This document shows, one piece after another, positions 25,796 through 54,869 of a DNA stretch of 64,000 bases. Location: the NCBI RefSeq assembly GCF_902686445.1, contig NC_062225.1, positions 92,616,581 through 92,680,580 on the forward strand, read 5' to 3'. The first letter of the stretch is position 1, and every line of letters starts with the position of its first letter. The stretch is from Sciurus carolinensis. Its lineage: Eukaryota; Chordata; Mammalia; Rodentia; Sciuridae. Below the pieces are notes generated by a model. It saw nothing but the letters and a program-made list of their open reading frames with translations. It was not told the DNA's origin and ran no database searches. Both the position numbers and the translations under genes were made by a program.

Positions 25796-28700
25796 TACTC
25801 TGACTTAGATTTTGTTGTAAGTATGGCTTTCTCCACAAAAGAAGTAATTGTTAATAATTCTTGGTTTTATAGGACTTTTTTTTTCCTTTTTGGTGCCGGG
25901 GACTGAACTCAGAGGCACTTAACTATGAGGCACAGCCCCAGCCTTTTTTTTTTTTCTAAGAGACAGGGTCTCACTGAGTTGCTTAGGGCCTTGCTAAGTT
26001 GCTGAGGCTGGCTTCGATCTTGCAATCCTCCTGCCTCAGCCTCCAGAGCCGCTGGGATTATAGGCACGCACGACTGCGTCCGGCTAGGACATTTATTTCT
26101 TAAAATTAATTATTATCCTGTAACACTTTGTTTTATAAAGAAAAAGGTCACGTGCTTCATCTCGAATTTACTCCCAAAAATGTAGGAAATATTTGAATAA
26201 TGATCAGCCACTGGGAGGATTTCATGGTGTCCACAGTCATCCCAGTGCACGGACTCAGCCATTATCAGGAGAACCCAGGACACTAACACATCAGGCTTCA
26301 CTTCAAAGTTCATTTGCTGGTGGCACAATTAGAATCTTATCTTTCTGGTGAAAATTAATTTTAACTGCTCGCTGGCCAGGCAATTACAGACCACACAAGT
26401 CCCCACAAGTGCTGGCCTCCTGATACCAGCAACTCGAGCCTCAACAGCTTCCAAAGCTTTATTCTCCAAAGGCTGGATTCCGATTTCAGACTTCATCAAC
26501 CTGAAAGGTAAAGAAAATGAAACCTCCCCGAGTCAGACTTCACATGCACGCAGTATCCGCCTATTTTGTAGCAACAATGGCACAAGGGAAAGAACATTGA
26601 GCAGCACCTTGGGGACCTGCCCTCCTGCACAGTAGGTCACCCTCCTCTCAGAAAGTCATCATGGACACGGAGAACGGGAGGGAGAGACTGCAGAGCGTCT
26701 CCGCCACACGGCCAAAACATTTAAATCAAACCAGGAGAGTCTCTACGAAACATTTAAATCAAACCAGGAGAATCTCTACGAAACATTTAAATCAAACCAG
26801 GAGAGTCTCTACGAAACATTTAAATCAAACCAGGAGAGTCTCTACGAAACATTTAAATCAAACCAGGAGAGTCTCTACAAACATTTAAATCAAACCAGGA
26901 GAGTCTCTACAAACATTTAAATCAAACCAGGAGAATCTCTACAAAATTAGATGATAGCAGGTTTATTGCAGAACACCTGGACCCAGGCGATGGTCCAGGT
27001 GTTGGGCGATGGCTTAGGGTTCCTCCCTCCTTGCCAACAGAGGAAAGTATCAATTTTACAAAAAAAAAAAACACTTTGGAGGAATTTAAATCCTTCTCAT
27101 TATATATGTATTGAAAAGAATTTTAAAGTCGATTCTTGTACAAACATTCTTTGGTTGTTGTAAAACTGCAAGGAATACTGGATTCTACTGGGAAATCTGA
27201 AGTTCCAGCTGTGCATGACATCCGAATGGCCTGGAAAAATAGCTGCAAAGTCACCTATCTGCACAGGACATATTCCAGTCAGGGAGTCCTCATGCATAAC
27301 AGGATCATCACAGGAATAAAGTCCCATGCAAAATCTAAAGACACAGTCATCAAGACGACCTCTTAGCAACTGTGATGCCTGGGATGATTATTTTCTTTAA
27401 AAACAACAGGGTGTTAAATTTGTTTCTTTGCAAAAATCATTAAGAATTGAGAACTACTCATCACCTCTCACTACAAACAACTACTTTTTTTACTCTTTTA
27501 TTTTTTCAAAAATTAAAATCTGACACTGCTAATTTAATTAAGAGCATCCTTGGTCCTTAACAAGACTCTTGAAGCACAAGAAGTAAAATCAAGTATCAAT
27601 AAATGGGATGGATTCAAACTAAAAAGCTTCTTCTCAGCAAAGGAAATAGTCAATAATGTAAAGAGAACCAACATAATGGGAGAAAATATCAACAGTACCT
27701 CAGATAGAGCATTAATCTCCAGGATATATAAAGAACTCAAAAAACTCAACACCAAAAACCCCAAATAATCCTATCAATAAATGGGCTAAGGAACTGAACA
27801 GACACTTCACAGAAGAAGAAATACAATCGATAAACAAATATATGAAAAAATGTTCAACATCTCTAGCAATTAGAGAAATGCAAATCAAAACTACTCTAAG
27901 ATTTCATCTCACCCCAATCAGAATGGCAATTATCAAGAATACAAGCAACAACAAATGTTGGCGAGGATGTGGGGAAAAGGCGCACTCATACCTTGCTGGT
28001 GGGACTGCAAATTGGTGCAGCCACTCTGGAAAGCAGTATGGAGAGTCCTCAGAAAGCTTGGAATGGAACCTTGACCCAGCTATCCCACTCCTCAGTTTAT
28101 ACCCAAAGGGCTTAAAATCAGTGTACTACAGAGATGCAGCCACATCAATGTTCATAGCAGCTCAACCCACAATAGCTAAACTATGGAACCAACCTAGGTG
28201 CCCTTCAACAGATGAAGGATCAAGAAAATGTAGTACATATACACATATTCTTCTAAAAGAAGAATAAAATTATGGCATTTGCTGATAAATGGAGCTGGAG
28301 AATATTATGCTAAGTGAAATAAGCCAATCCCAAAAAAATCAAAGGCCAAATGTTTTCTTAATAGAAGGATGCTCATTAACAATAAATGGGGAGGGCACTA
28401 GGGAAGAACAGTTACTTTGGATTACACAGAGGGGAGTGAAGGAGGGACGGACCGGGTAGGAAGGACAGGAGAGTGAATCTGACATTATCACCCTATGCAC
28501 ACAGAGGACTACACCACACTGGGACTCTACATCATGTACAACCAGGAGAACGAGAAATCATTCTCCATTTATGTGCATTGTGTCAAAGTGCATTCTGCTG
28601 TCATGTACAACTGACTAGAACAAAGAAAATATATTAAAATGGGGGGGAAAGTGTATCTTCGGGCTGGGAGCTTCCTGGAATTTGGAAGAAATGGAAATCC

Positions 28701-29329
28701 TGTCTGGCGAATCACAGTTCATCTCAGCTCTCGCAGAATTTCCACATATAAAATCATAGAAAAGTCGTGGTTTGCAGTCAAAATCATAGTAAGTAAAGGT
28801 GGAAGGAAATAAGGGGCCACGCGGGAAACCAGCCCAAATAACACCGAGCAGACGCTGCTTCCGTCGGGGTCCCGGCCGCAGCCACCGAGGGGAGGACCCA
28901 GGGGAGGACAGAGAGGCGAGCCGCGGGCCCGAGGTCCCCCCGCCCGGCCTCCCCGCGCCGGGCCTCCCCAACGCCGGGCGCTGAGGGCTGGCGGGAGGCG
29001 GGCGGGCCGGGCGGGGCAGCTGGCCGGCCGCGGCCCACTTACTCGAGCTTCTTGAAGCGCTCGCGGCCCGCCGCCACGTACTTGCCGCCCGTCTGCAGCG
29101 CTTCCAGCTCGTGCACCGGGCGACCGCGCGTGGGCGTGTAGAGGCGCCGCACGCCGAACGGCACGTCCACCTGCGCGGTCAGCTGCTCCAGCAGCGCCTC
29201 GAAGTTGGCCACGTGGCGCCGCGAGAACACGAACTTGCGGCCCACGTAGAACTGGTCCCCGTTGCGGTACACCAGGATGGTCTTGGCCGGCGTGGTGTCC
29301 ACCAGCGGGTAGGGCCCGCGCGTGCCCAT
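16199..29329 (-). CDS. DCDC2C: Doublecortin domain-containing protein 2C, 5' part (three exons)
   Basis: DCDC2C is a doublecortin-family protein; the family binds microtubules and members act in cilia and sperm tails. Three coding exons are visible on the minus strand: 29329-29043, 23718-23667 and 16275-16199. They join in frame to 138 residues and a split codon. Residues about 17-100 form the first doublecortin domain, with [47 protein letters not shown] and the closing [18 protein letters not shown]. The start [18 protein letters not shown] agrees with the DCDC2C amino terminus as I know it; the Kozak context GCGCCATGG is strong. The second doublecortin domain and the tail are absent from the window as far as I could read, so the gene probably continues past coordinate 1. 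It lies head to tail behind ALLC, as in human. Confidence 0.92.
16276..18349. other. DCDC2C intron 2, mostly unique; MIR-like patch
   Basis: GC-rich, with overlapping spurious frames on both strands. About 18150-18285 resembles a MIR (GGCTCTGGAGTTGGAGGCCT, GGGGTCAAAGCCCAGCCC, CACCTCTCTGAGC). Nothing else was recognised. Confidence 0.4.
18359..18630 (+). repeat. CA-rich alternating purine-pyrimidine tract
   Basis: About 270 bases of interrupted CACACA, CGCACA, TGCACA and GGCACA units with no single strict period. All frames in it are low-complexity His/Thr or Cys/Val artefacts. Confidence 0.93.
18810..19545. repeat. GC-rich minisatellite (CAGCACCGCCCCTAGGACCG unit)
   Basis: About 30 copies of alternating 12-13 bp modules (CAGCACCGCCCC and TAGGACCGCCCC), combined into units of about 24-25 bp. 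The minus strand, which is the sense strand of DCDC2C, is a series of GGGG and GGCGG runs. It sits in DCDC2C intron 2. Confidence 0.95.
19546..20368. other. Intronic DNA, nothing recognised
   Basis: No gene or repeat recognised; an AT-rich patch lies at 19980-20110. Confidence 0.45.
20369..20471 (+). mobile_element. B1-dID SINE fragment
   Basis: AGGAGGATCACAAGTTCAAG, GCCAGCCTTGGTAACTTAGC and CCTGTCTCTAAA form the B1 half, followed by a decayed ID half (GCAGCTCAGCAGCAG, GGGTTCCATC). Confidence 0.8.
20472..21582. other. Intronic DNA, nothing recognised
   Basis: A 264-codon minus-strand open frame (20702-21496) was examined; it has no recognisable domain, low-complexity composition and no splice context, so it is not called. 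Confidence 0.45.
21583..21763 (+). mobile_element. B1-dID SINE
   Basis: The B1 half (GTGATGCACACCTGTATCCA, GAGACCCTGACTCAAG) is followed by an ID half (GGTTGGAGATGTAACTCAGT, GGATGCACAAGGCCTGGGT) and a short A tail. Confidence 0.88.
21780..22160 (+). mobile_element. MaLR-type LTR
   Basis: TGTCATGGCTCAGATATGAG, CCCCAGAAGCTCACGTG, GTAACTGTAGGCAGGTGGGG, CTGCTTCCTGAACGCCA and a tail with CCATGAGCCACAAACA and CACAGTGACACAAGGAGACT follow the order of an ERVL-MaLR-type LTR common in rodents. The boundaries are approximate. Confidence 0.65.
22161..23666. other. Intronic DNA before DCDC2C exon 2, nothing recognised
   Basis: Short open frames only. The 196-codon minus-strand frame at 22984-23574 has no family resemblance. 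Confidence 0.45.
23667..23718 (-). CDS. DCDC2C: DCDC2C coding exon 2
   Basis: This small exon of 52 nt, too short for ordinary open-frame detection, completes the aspartate codon and encodes [17 protein letters not shown]. The acceptor is CTTCTTTTGCAG and the donor GAA|GTAAGT. The sequence closes the first doublecortin domain and starts the basic linker. Confidence 0.9.
23719..24933. other. DCDC2C intron 1, nothing recognised
   Basis: AT-richer unique sequence. No exon, RNA gene or clear repeat was recognised. Confidence 0.45.
24934..25250 (+). mobile_element. Two adjacent B1-dID SINEs, diverged
   Basis: A first copy (about 24934-25022) has CAGCATGGTGGCACACCCTG and AAGTTCAAGGCCAGCCTCAG. A second (about 25026-25250) has GATGGTGCACGCCTGTAAGT, GTCTCTAAATAAATAAATA and a decayed ID half (GGCTCAATGGTCGACCCCCA). 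Confidence 0.8.
25530..25610 (+). mobile_element. MIR-like fragment
   Basis: GGTGAGGAAACAGGCCTCTG and GCGAGGTCACCTGACC resemble the MIR core, followed by GAAGCCCTGAATCAAACCCA. Short and old. Confidence 0.45.
25758..25793 (+). repeat. (CA)n microsatellite
   Basis: Seventeen or more CA units preceded by a mixed CACACATGTGCGAGCGCATG stretch. Confidence 0.93.
25876..26085 (-). mobile_element. B1-dID SINE, reverse orientation
   Basis: A T run is followed by the reverse ID half (GGTGCCGGGGACTGAACTCA), an internal T run, then the reverse B1 half (GACAGGGTCTCACTGAGTTG, CAATCCTCCTGCCTCAGCCT), ending TGCGTCCGGCT. TAGGAC flanks both sides as a short target duplication. Confidence 0.93.
26086..26711. 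other. Intronic DNA, nothing recognised
   Basis: No gene or repeat recognised. Confidence 0.45.
26712..26946. repeat. 33 bp tandem array
   Basis: About seven copies of CATTTAAATCAAACCAGGAG plus AGTCTCTACGAAA. CATTTAAATC starts at 26718, 26751, 26784, 26817, 26850, 26882 and 26914, so the period is 33 bp, then 32 bp where CGAAA becomes CAAA. Copies are nearly identical, with A/G differences at one site. It lies in DCDC2C intron 1. Confidence 0.96.
26947..27535. other. Intronic DNA, nothing recognised
   Basis: Unique-looking AT-rich sequence with a short A run near 27060. Confidence 0.45.
27536..28640 (+). mobile_element. L1 3' end fragment, 5'-truncated
   Basis: It covers the C-terminal part of ORF2 ([18 protein letters not shown], then [13 protein letters not shown] and [12 protein letters not shown], the cysteine motif) and the L1 3' end (TGGAGCTGGAGAATATTATG, GTGAAATAAGCCAATCCC), ending in an A-rich tail at about 28640. 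The coding part has frameshifts. Confidence 0.93.
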
Positions 29330-29640
29330 GGCGCTGCGGCTCGCCTCCGCGCCGGAGCCCGACCGCGCCAGCAGCGACGCCCAGCGGACCCGCGGTCACC
29401 ATGGAGGGCAGGAGGGCCGCGCGTGCTGACGCGCCGGCGATTGTGACCAGCGGCCTGCGGGCCGACAGGTGAGGGTGGCAGCTGGCTCCAGAAAGAGGAG
29501 GAGGAGGGTGGTCCTGCAAGTGGCAGGAAAGAGGGGCGAGGCTGCAGGCGCGCCCACCGAGACCCGCCGCCTGCGCTGGCTGCCCCCGGGCACAAGGCAA
29601 GTTGCATCAGGACGGTCGTGGCGGTCAGAGCCTGTTTCTT
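28855..29640. promoter_or_regulatory. CpG-rich stretch at the DCDC2C start
   Basis: Dense CG dinucleotides run from about 28855 to 29640, covering DCDC2C exon 1, the first part of intron 1 and about 300 bases upstream. Neighbouring intergenic DNA is clearly poorer in CG. No TATA box was seen just upstream of the start codon, which fits a CpG-island promoter. CpG counts were judged by eye. Confidence 0.65.
29043..29329 (-). CDS. DCDC2C: DCDC2C coding exon 1
   Basis: It begins at ATG 29329-29327 in a strong Kozak context and runs 287 nt to the donor GA|GTAAGT. It encodes 95 residues and two bases of an aspartate codon, nearly the whole first doublecortin domain. It is very GC-rich and sits inside the CpG-rich stretch. 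The long open frame at 28719-29600 on the same strand is another frame of this GC-rich DNA. Confidence 0.95.
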
Positions 29641-30069
29641 TAAACGACCGACAGCCTATAAAGTGTCTCGGCCTCCTGGCGCAGAGTGGGTAAGCTGCCT
29701 GGAACCGGCTTGCCGTCCATAGCCGCAGGCGCCTGGCACGGGAGTGTGTCATTCGGATGCACGCACTCTGCGGGCGGGAGCAAGGTCGTCCCCCATTCTG
29801 GGTACACCGAGCTGCAGTGATGAATCGATCTAGAGATACCTGTTCCCGGTGGCGGTGAGGAGTTTAAACTCTCTAACAGTAGGCTACATATCCCCTGTTG
29901 GATATGCACACAGAAGGCACCCAACACTGGGGTTATAAGCATCAGTATCTTGTGCTGTTTTTTAAAGCAATTCCTCAGGAGGGCACCTACATTCACAGCC
30001 ACACCCAGTCCTTAAGTAACCAAGCATTTCATGGCAACAGAAATCAGACTAGTTGGTGCAGTGACCACT
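29641..30069. other. Short gap between ALLC 3' end and DCDC2C promoter
   Basis: No repeat or exon was recognised. With the ALLC poly(A) site near 30050 this leaves only about 0.7 kb to the DCDC2C start codon. Confidence 0.5.
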
Positions 30070-30075
30070 TTTATT
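30070..30075 (-). terminator. ALLC: Poly(A) signal of ALLC
   Basis: AATAAA on the minus strand lies 82 bases past the ALLC stop codon, in the context GGCTTAATAAAAGTGG. It is the first canonical signal after the stop, so the transcript probably ends near 30050, about 0.7 kb before the DCDC2C start codon. Confidence 0.75.
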
Positions 30076-30156
30076 AAGCCACCAGGTGTTTACAACGCTT
30101 GAAAAGACCTCAAGTGGGCAGTTATTGCTATGTAGAAATGAGTGTTTTGCACAGGG

Positions 30157-48311
<18,155 letters not shown>

Positions 48312-48316
48312 GCTTC

Positions 48317-49035
48317 CTAGGAGCAAGAAGGCAGGAGGGACAGTGGGCCTCGGCAGGTGGAGGGGCCACCGGCTCTGCGTGGGGGAGGAGTCCCCAGCCA
48401 GGCTCCCAAAATCAAGCTCCAAGACGTCAAAGGTGAGGCGGTGACAGGCTGGGCTTACCGCCACCTGGACGGGCATGTGTGTCTTTGTAGGAACACGCCA
48501 GGGAGGCGTGAGAGCAGGTAGCGTCTGTCGGAGCAGAGGGTCACAGACATGCCCTCCCACCACTGCAAAACCTGCAGCTGTGTTGTGACCTGCGGCAGGG
48601 AAGTCCCTCTGACTTAGGCCAGCTTTAACGGCCTGCGGGTGCATTCGCACACTTACCCCGCGGCAAGTGACAAGGCCCTGGCTAGAAATGGGGCAGAGCT
48701 GAGGACACACCTCTGCCTCCGGGAACATCCCGCTGCAGGACAGTCACCAGCAGACGCACCTGCCACCACCCTCTGGAGTTGGCAGGGACAGAACCTTGGT
48801 CATCCCTGCAGGCAGGATTCAGGAACTGTGTCGGCACCACCACAGGCCAACAGGGAACCTGGGCCAATCCCAGCACCAGGGGAAGCCGGGACCCCAGAGG
48901 AGGCGAGGAGGCCCGGGCTGGCCGGGCCTTTGCAGCCCTCAGCCAGTGGTGACCTTCTGCTCCTCCCTTTCTTCTGCCCCTCGTGGGGAAAACAGAAAAC
49001 CACATAGAAGCCAGGATTCTATCCGGAATCCTTCC
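48317..49035. other. Upstream of ALLC exon 1
   Basis: Begins with the polypyrimidine acceptor tract of ALLC exon 1. The non-coding first exon and promoter of ALLC must lie in this direction but were not identified. Confidence 0.45.
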
Positions 49036-49039
49036 TAGG

Positions 49040-49117
49040 ATCAGGATGTAGCTCGGTGGTAGGGTGCTTGCCTTGCAGTGCAAGACCCCGGGCTCAGGTC
49101 CCCATACCACGGAAAGA
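49040..49117 (+). mobile_element. ID-like SINE
   Basis: AGGATGTAGCTCGGTGGTAG, GGTGCTTGCCTTGCAGTGCA and GGGCTCAGGTCCCCATACCA are an ID head and B-box region, diverged. Confidence 0.85.
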
Positions 49118-49865
49118 AGGGAATCATTCATGAAAGAAGAAACAACAATAAATACAAGGAGCAGAGGGATTTCCCTTGGAATTGCAGAGATACTAGCAAT
49201 CCTAAAGTATCAGACTTCACATGGAACGCTGTGTGTAACAGGCATTCTGGGATCTCTCCTGAGTGAGGACACAACAACGGAAACAGCAGCTTGAGGCACC
49301 ACACCTGTGGAGGGGCCCTGCCGTGCCCCTGGTTGGGTGCCCAGGCTCGGCAGTGGCGAGTGTCCAGGCTCAATGGTCTCCTTCCGCTCATCCCTGGGAT
49401 CCCTCCCTGGGGACTCCGGCTGCGCAGCAGACTTGGATTCCCCTCTGCCAACTAAAAACATCTCCTCTTGGACGTCTAACCGAATCTCAGCCAAGTGTCC
49501 AAACCCAGCTCCTGCTGGTCCCGGAGCGGCTGCACCCTGGGCCTCCACACCCAGCTCGTGGCCACCCATCCAGCAGCTGCTGGCAAAGCCCTGGCGTGGC
49601 TCCCTGGCCGCTGCCTGCCCTTCCAGCGCCTGTCCTCTGTCGGAAGGTCGCTGTGCATTTCAGTCTGACTTGGGGAATGACATGGTGTCTGATATCCCCT
49701 TCAGTCTGAGGAGGCGGCGGTGGGAGGGCGCGGCCAGGCACCGCTGGCCTTGAGTGGACATGGTGCTGTCACAGGGCGGCCGGCAGGTGCAGCTCCGTGT
49801 GTTGGAGTCTGCCCACCTGCTCGGGATGTGTTTGCAGTCTCTCCACAAAGTCAGGCTTGTCATTC
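49118..49865. other. Intergenic DNA, nothing recognised
   Basis: Short overlapping frames only. Confidence 0.45.
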
Positions 49866-50074
49866 ACACACGCACACACGTACACATGTGCAAACGCACA
49901 CACACACGCACATGCACACACACGTACACGCGCGCACACGCACACACACAGGCACACACACACACACAGGCACATGCACACACACGCACACACACACACA
50001 GGCACATGCACACACACACGAACATGCACACACACATGCACACACGCGCGCATGCACACACACACACACACACA
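49866..50074 (+). repeat. CA-rich alternating purine-pyrimidine tract
   Basis: About 210 bases of CACACA with CGCACA, TGCACA, GTACACG and GGCACA interruptions. Long frames on both strands through it are artefacts. Confidence 0.93.
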
Positions 50075-51548
50075 CCGGGGAGCAGGGAGCAGAGGCCGTC
50101 GCCACCCCTCTCCTGAGAGGTCCCCCGTGGTCTCCTGCGTCTGCCCTGGCCTCCAGCACAGCACCTCAGGGGTCTTGCAGACAAGTCAGCTGGCCACGCC
50201 CTCCAGCAGCACCTGTTCTGTGCACGTCCTCCTCCCCCTGCCCGCTCCCTCCCTGACTGCCCCTGCTGTGCATCAAGCCCCCAGGCTGTGCCAACTGTGT
50301 GACTCGGCGGTGGCTGTTCCCTGTGCTGAGAATGCTCTTCCTGCTGGCCTGTGACCTGCTTCCTCCGAGCCTCTCTAGGGAGCGTCTTGTGTGTGTCCTG
50401 GGGACACAGAGGGGACACAAAGCAGATATCACTGCCCTGAAGGCGCAGACCCTGAGTCTGGAAAGGCAGGTGACAGAGCTGACAGACCAAGTCGCCAGGG
50501 GTTCCTAGGCTGTGGGAACAATGGTGGGCCTGCGTGGGGGGCGCTGGGACGCTGGGCGGTGGGCACGGCACTGAGTGGGGGCAGTCAGCCTCATGGGGAC
50601 GTCCCCATGGGTTCGTCCAGGAGGTGAGAGGGTTCGTGCTGTAGACCCTGGCCCCTGCACGGGCGAGCCCCTGGCTGACGGTGGAGAGCGCAGAGCCGGA
50701 GAGGCACCAAGGCTAACACAGGCGTGGCCGCCTCTGTGTCTGGTCACTGTAATCCTCAGAATGGCCTGGGATCCGGGTCTCAGTCACCCCTCATTAATGA
50801 AGAAAATCCAGCTCCGAGGGGGCCGAGTGAACTGACGCAGCCCACACTGGGGCGCAAAGGCGTCTCCAACCCAGACGTGCAAACACGACTGGAGCCCCTG
50901 CTCCTTAGTGCTGGCCAGGTGAGCGCCAGCTCGGGGCTCATCAAACTGCAGACCTGTCTGACTGCGGGACTGCTGCTCCAGAGCTCCCAGCTTCAGGCCC
51001 AGGGCCACCAGCGGGGCTCGCCTGCTCTGAAGGGCTCGCGGTGGAGGAGGACACAGATCCTGAAGCTGTGACAGTGACTACCTGTGGAAATGCAGGGACA
51101 GGGACCTGCTCGAGGCACCACGGCTGAGCACACACCCAGGGCTTCAGACTCGGGAACTGACCTGAGGAGTCGCTCAGGCTGGGAATGAGAGAAGGAGCAG
51201 TGGCAGGCGGGGCGGCTGATGCAGAGGCACACGGGTGAAGGGGTCCCAGGACGAAGGAGCCGAGTAACAAACAGCCTGTGTCAGGACCCACATCGCTCCA
51301 GGGGGAAGCTACCAGCATGCACAGATATTTGACAACTTCTAAACCAGTCCCTCCTGGGTTCTAATCACATCTCACATGCTCAGTGGCCCCATGTGGCTTC
51401 TACGCTGGACAGCCAGGTGCAGGACATGCCCATCACCACCAGGGCATTCTGGGAAAGCCCTGGAAAAACAGATTTAGTCACAGCAGGAAACCACAACACA
51501 AACACAGCCTATGCAGACTCTGAACACAAAACTGCTGCAAGAGGAGGA
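50075..51548. other. Intergenic DNA with a MIR-like patch
   Basis: About 50740-50915 resembles a MIR (CTGTAATCCTCAGAATGGCC, TTAATGAAGAAAATCCAGCT). Nothing else was recognised. Confidence 0.4.
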
Positions 51549-53708
51549 TTCAAGATGGCAGGCTAGAGGGAGTGTCACTCCTCGCCATTCCACGGCTCAG
51601 CCAGCAGGAGCACTGCTTCTCTGAGGTGGGTGAGAGGGATTTCTCCAGAACTCAATACTGGACAGTCGGAGTGTCTTAGAGACTCAGACATTTAGGTACG
51701 TTCAGCAAAGAAGACAGGAGCCAACCAGGTGCAGCAGCACCTGGCAGCAGCAGGGTAGAGCGCTGGGGGTTCAGCACAGAAGGAGGAAGACACAGAGACA
51801 CAGACAGAGTCAGTGCGGAAAATCTCAAGCTCAGAAAAGCAGCCTGCCGTTAGCTGATCCAGAGGCTGCACTGGGCTCTGGTGCAAGAAAAGTGCCCTGA
51901 GTTCCCCGCTGGCCTGGAGAGCTGAGGGAGGAGCCGCCCCGAGGTGGCCACACTGCAGCTGCTGCTGCAGGACCTGGAAAAGGAGCAGCCACCACGACAC
52001 AGACCTGGCGAGTGCCTGCACGTGGCCCAGCAGAACAGGAGTGAGGCGAGCACGGAAAACGTCCTGCCCGAGGGAGCCACGTTGGACGGGGAATTCAACT
52101 CTCACCCCTCTGCGTCTGGTGGCTCACATGACCCGCTGCAGCCAGTCAGGAATCTGGAGAAGTCGGTGTGAATACACTCAGGGACTACGCCTGGGAAGCC
52201 AGCAAGGCTGTCATCGCGACAGCAGAGAGGGCGGAGGACTGTCTCTCCTGCCCCACTAGTAAAATCCAGAGGTCCAGACTCAGCAGAGCCTGGCAGCTGC
52301 CAGCCCTGGAGGTGTGTTGGTCTCTCCAGAGCAGACACCACCCAGCACAGACCCTGAGGTTGGAGTAGAACTAAGCCCCACCTGCTGGAACTCCACTCCT
52401 GGAACCCTGCAGCAGCCCCACCCGAGGAGTGCGTTGACCTGGTGTGTGTAGACAACGCCGCTCGACAGCGCTTCCCATCCCATCCTACCTCATACCAAGG
52501 AGAAGAGAAGCGGAGCGTCATCTGAACCAGCGTCAGTCTTAGGCTGCTCCAACCAGCAGCTTGGTGAGCAACACAAAAAGAAAGGGGTTAATGACCCCAG
52601 TCCTTGCTCTTGTTCTTAGTACATAGCTCAAGAGGAAATGGAATGGACAGTCAGGCTTAGACAGTGACCATCTATTCTCATTGACTATTTTGACCACCTC
52701 AGTGCAGATTATTTCTTCATTTTTCATTGAGAATCTTTTGTTGTTGTTTGTTCTGTGTGTGCTTTTGCTGTGCTGACTAGTTCATGAACTTACATACATA
52801 AGCATGATTGTTTCTCTTTTCTCATTTTTAGCACTTTTTAAATGTAGTTATTTTTCTTTGCCTAATCTTTTGAGGTTTAGGGTTTTTATGACATTTTCAT
52901 TTTGTATTGTTTTTCATTTGCCTCTTTCTCTCTTTTCCTCTGCTAACAACCAAGTCTCTTGTTCTTTCACTTTCCCTTTACTTTGTTACTTCTATTCCTT
53001 CTCCTTCCTTATAACCACCACATGGTACAACTCTTCTGCATGTTCTCTGTCCACATTTTGAAGTTGTAAACTCTTTTCTACCATCTTATCACACATTCTG
53101 TTCTCTTAACTGTATTCCTATCATCTTTTAGCACTAACTGGTTTATATAACTCCTGCCCCACCATTAATGCTATTGCAATATTACTGCTGTGGATGAGAC
53201 AGCTGACACCCACACCTGACACAGTTGCTTTAATGCCAAATAGAGTTCATGGTTACTAATTGTTTTTGCCATTGGCAATTCAGCATTTAACATGGTAGAC
53301 AACATAGTAGGAACCAGGTATTTAGTTTAATGCTGTATATTGTTTGTTTCCCCCCATTCTGTGACATGCTGGGAAACCTCAGGAATACTACAAGTTCATG
53401 GGGTAGAAACTCTAAACTCAACCAAAAGACAGTACACCTTGCTCCACAACAAATTAATGACACTCAATTTTGAGTTATACCTCAATAAAAAGATTAGAAG
53501 GAAAAAAGCCCAAACTAATGATCAGAACCTAAGTAGAAACAGCTAGAGGTGAGTCCCCAGATCCCACCTATGGACATCCATTGCTATAGCAAAAACAGAG
53601 AGAAATAACACAGTCTGTGGACATCACAACTACAATGAGGTCTCAATCCAGATCACTCTAGAACACTTTGGCAGGTGAAGATTGCCCTGAAATGGCCCAC
53701 CCATACCA

Positions 53709-54819
53709 GTGGAAGATAAACCCTTTCCAAAGATACACAAAACCCAACACATGAATACAAGAAACATGAAAAAGCAAGCTAACACTACATCTCCAAATGT
53801 CATAATTCACCAGCAAATGACCCCAAAAAGATTGAAGTGGATGAAATATCAAAAAGGAATTCAAAAGAATCATTATAAAAATGATCAATGAATCCCAAGA
53901 AAACACAGGAAACCAACTGAATGAATTAAGAAAGCATGGAATATGAATGAGAAATTCAATAAAGAGATCAAAATTGAAAAAGAATCAAACAAATCTTGAA
54001 AATTAAAGACATAATAAATCAAATAAAATGTTCAGTTAAAAGTCTCTCTAATAGAGTAGACCCTGCTGAAGATAGAATCTCAGAACTGGAAGACAAAGTG
54101 GTGAATCTTAAACATACATAGAGTATTAGAGGAAAAAGAATAAGCAACCATGATCAGAATATACAAGAACTCTGGGACAACATGAAGAGACCAAATTTAA
54201 GAATTGTGGGAATTGAGGAGGGTTGTGAGATGTGGGCAAATGGATGAATAAACTCTCAGGGAAATAATAACAGAAAAATTTTCAAAAATTCAGAATGAGA
54301 TGGACATCAAGAAACAGGATGTATTTAGAATTCCAAATAGACAAGTCAAAAAGAACCTCTCTGTGATGCATTAAAATTAAAATGCCTAACATACAGAATA
54401 AGGAAAATATTTTTAAAACCTCAAGAGGAAGGCATCAGGTCACATTTAGAGATAAGTCAATCAAAATCACTTCACAAGCCAGGAGGGCTTGGAACAATGT
54501 TTCCCAAGTCCTGAAAGAAAACTGTCAACCAAGAATGTGATATCCAGCAAAGCTATTGTTCAAAATCAATGATGAAAGGCTGGGGAGATAGCCCAGTTGG
54601 CAGAGTGCTTGCCTTGCAAGCACAAGGCCCTAGGTTCAATCCCCAGCACTGAAAAAAAAAAAAAAAGATGAGATTAAAACCTTCCAAGATGAGCAGAAAC
54701 TAAAAGAATGCATGACTACTAAACCAGCACTACAGAACTTACTTAAAGAAATCACTAAAAAAAGAAATAAAAAACAAACCTCAGATCTCACAAAAGAACA
54801 AATGTCATTTGAAGAATAG
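53709..54819 (+). pseudogene. L1 ORF1 remnant (older copy)
   Basis: Segments match ORF1 of the upstream L1: MKRPNLRIVGIEEG-like (about 54183-54220), KMPNIQNK-like (about 54380) and YPAKLLFK-like sequence interrupted by the SINE at 54578-54666, resuming with DEIKTFQDEQKLKE-like residues. Multiple frame changes. Confidence 0.8.
54578..54666 (+). mobile_element. ID-type SINE nested in L1 ORF1
   Basis: GGCTGGGGAGATAGCCCAGT, TTGCCTTGCAAGCACAAGGC, GGTTCAATCCCCAGCACT and a poly(A) tail. GATGA flanks both sides, and removing it restores the L1 order GATGAGATTAAAAC. Confidence 0.94.
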
Positions 54820-54869
54820 CTAAGCAAATGAGAAACAGGACCAAATTAAACATGATAAATAAGTCAAAA

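Noticed and set aside
28719..29600. 293-codon minus-strand frame over the CpG-rich stretch
   Set aside because: It is a different frame of the GC-rich DCDC2C exon 1 region and has no family resemblance; the true frame is 29329-29043.
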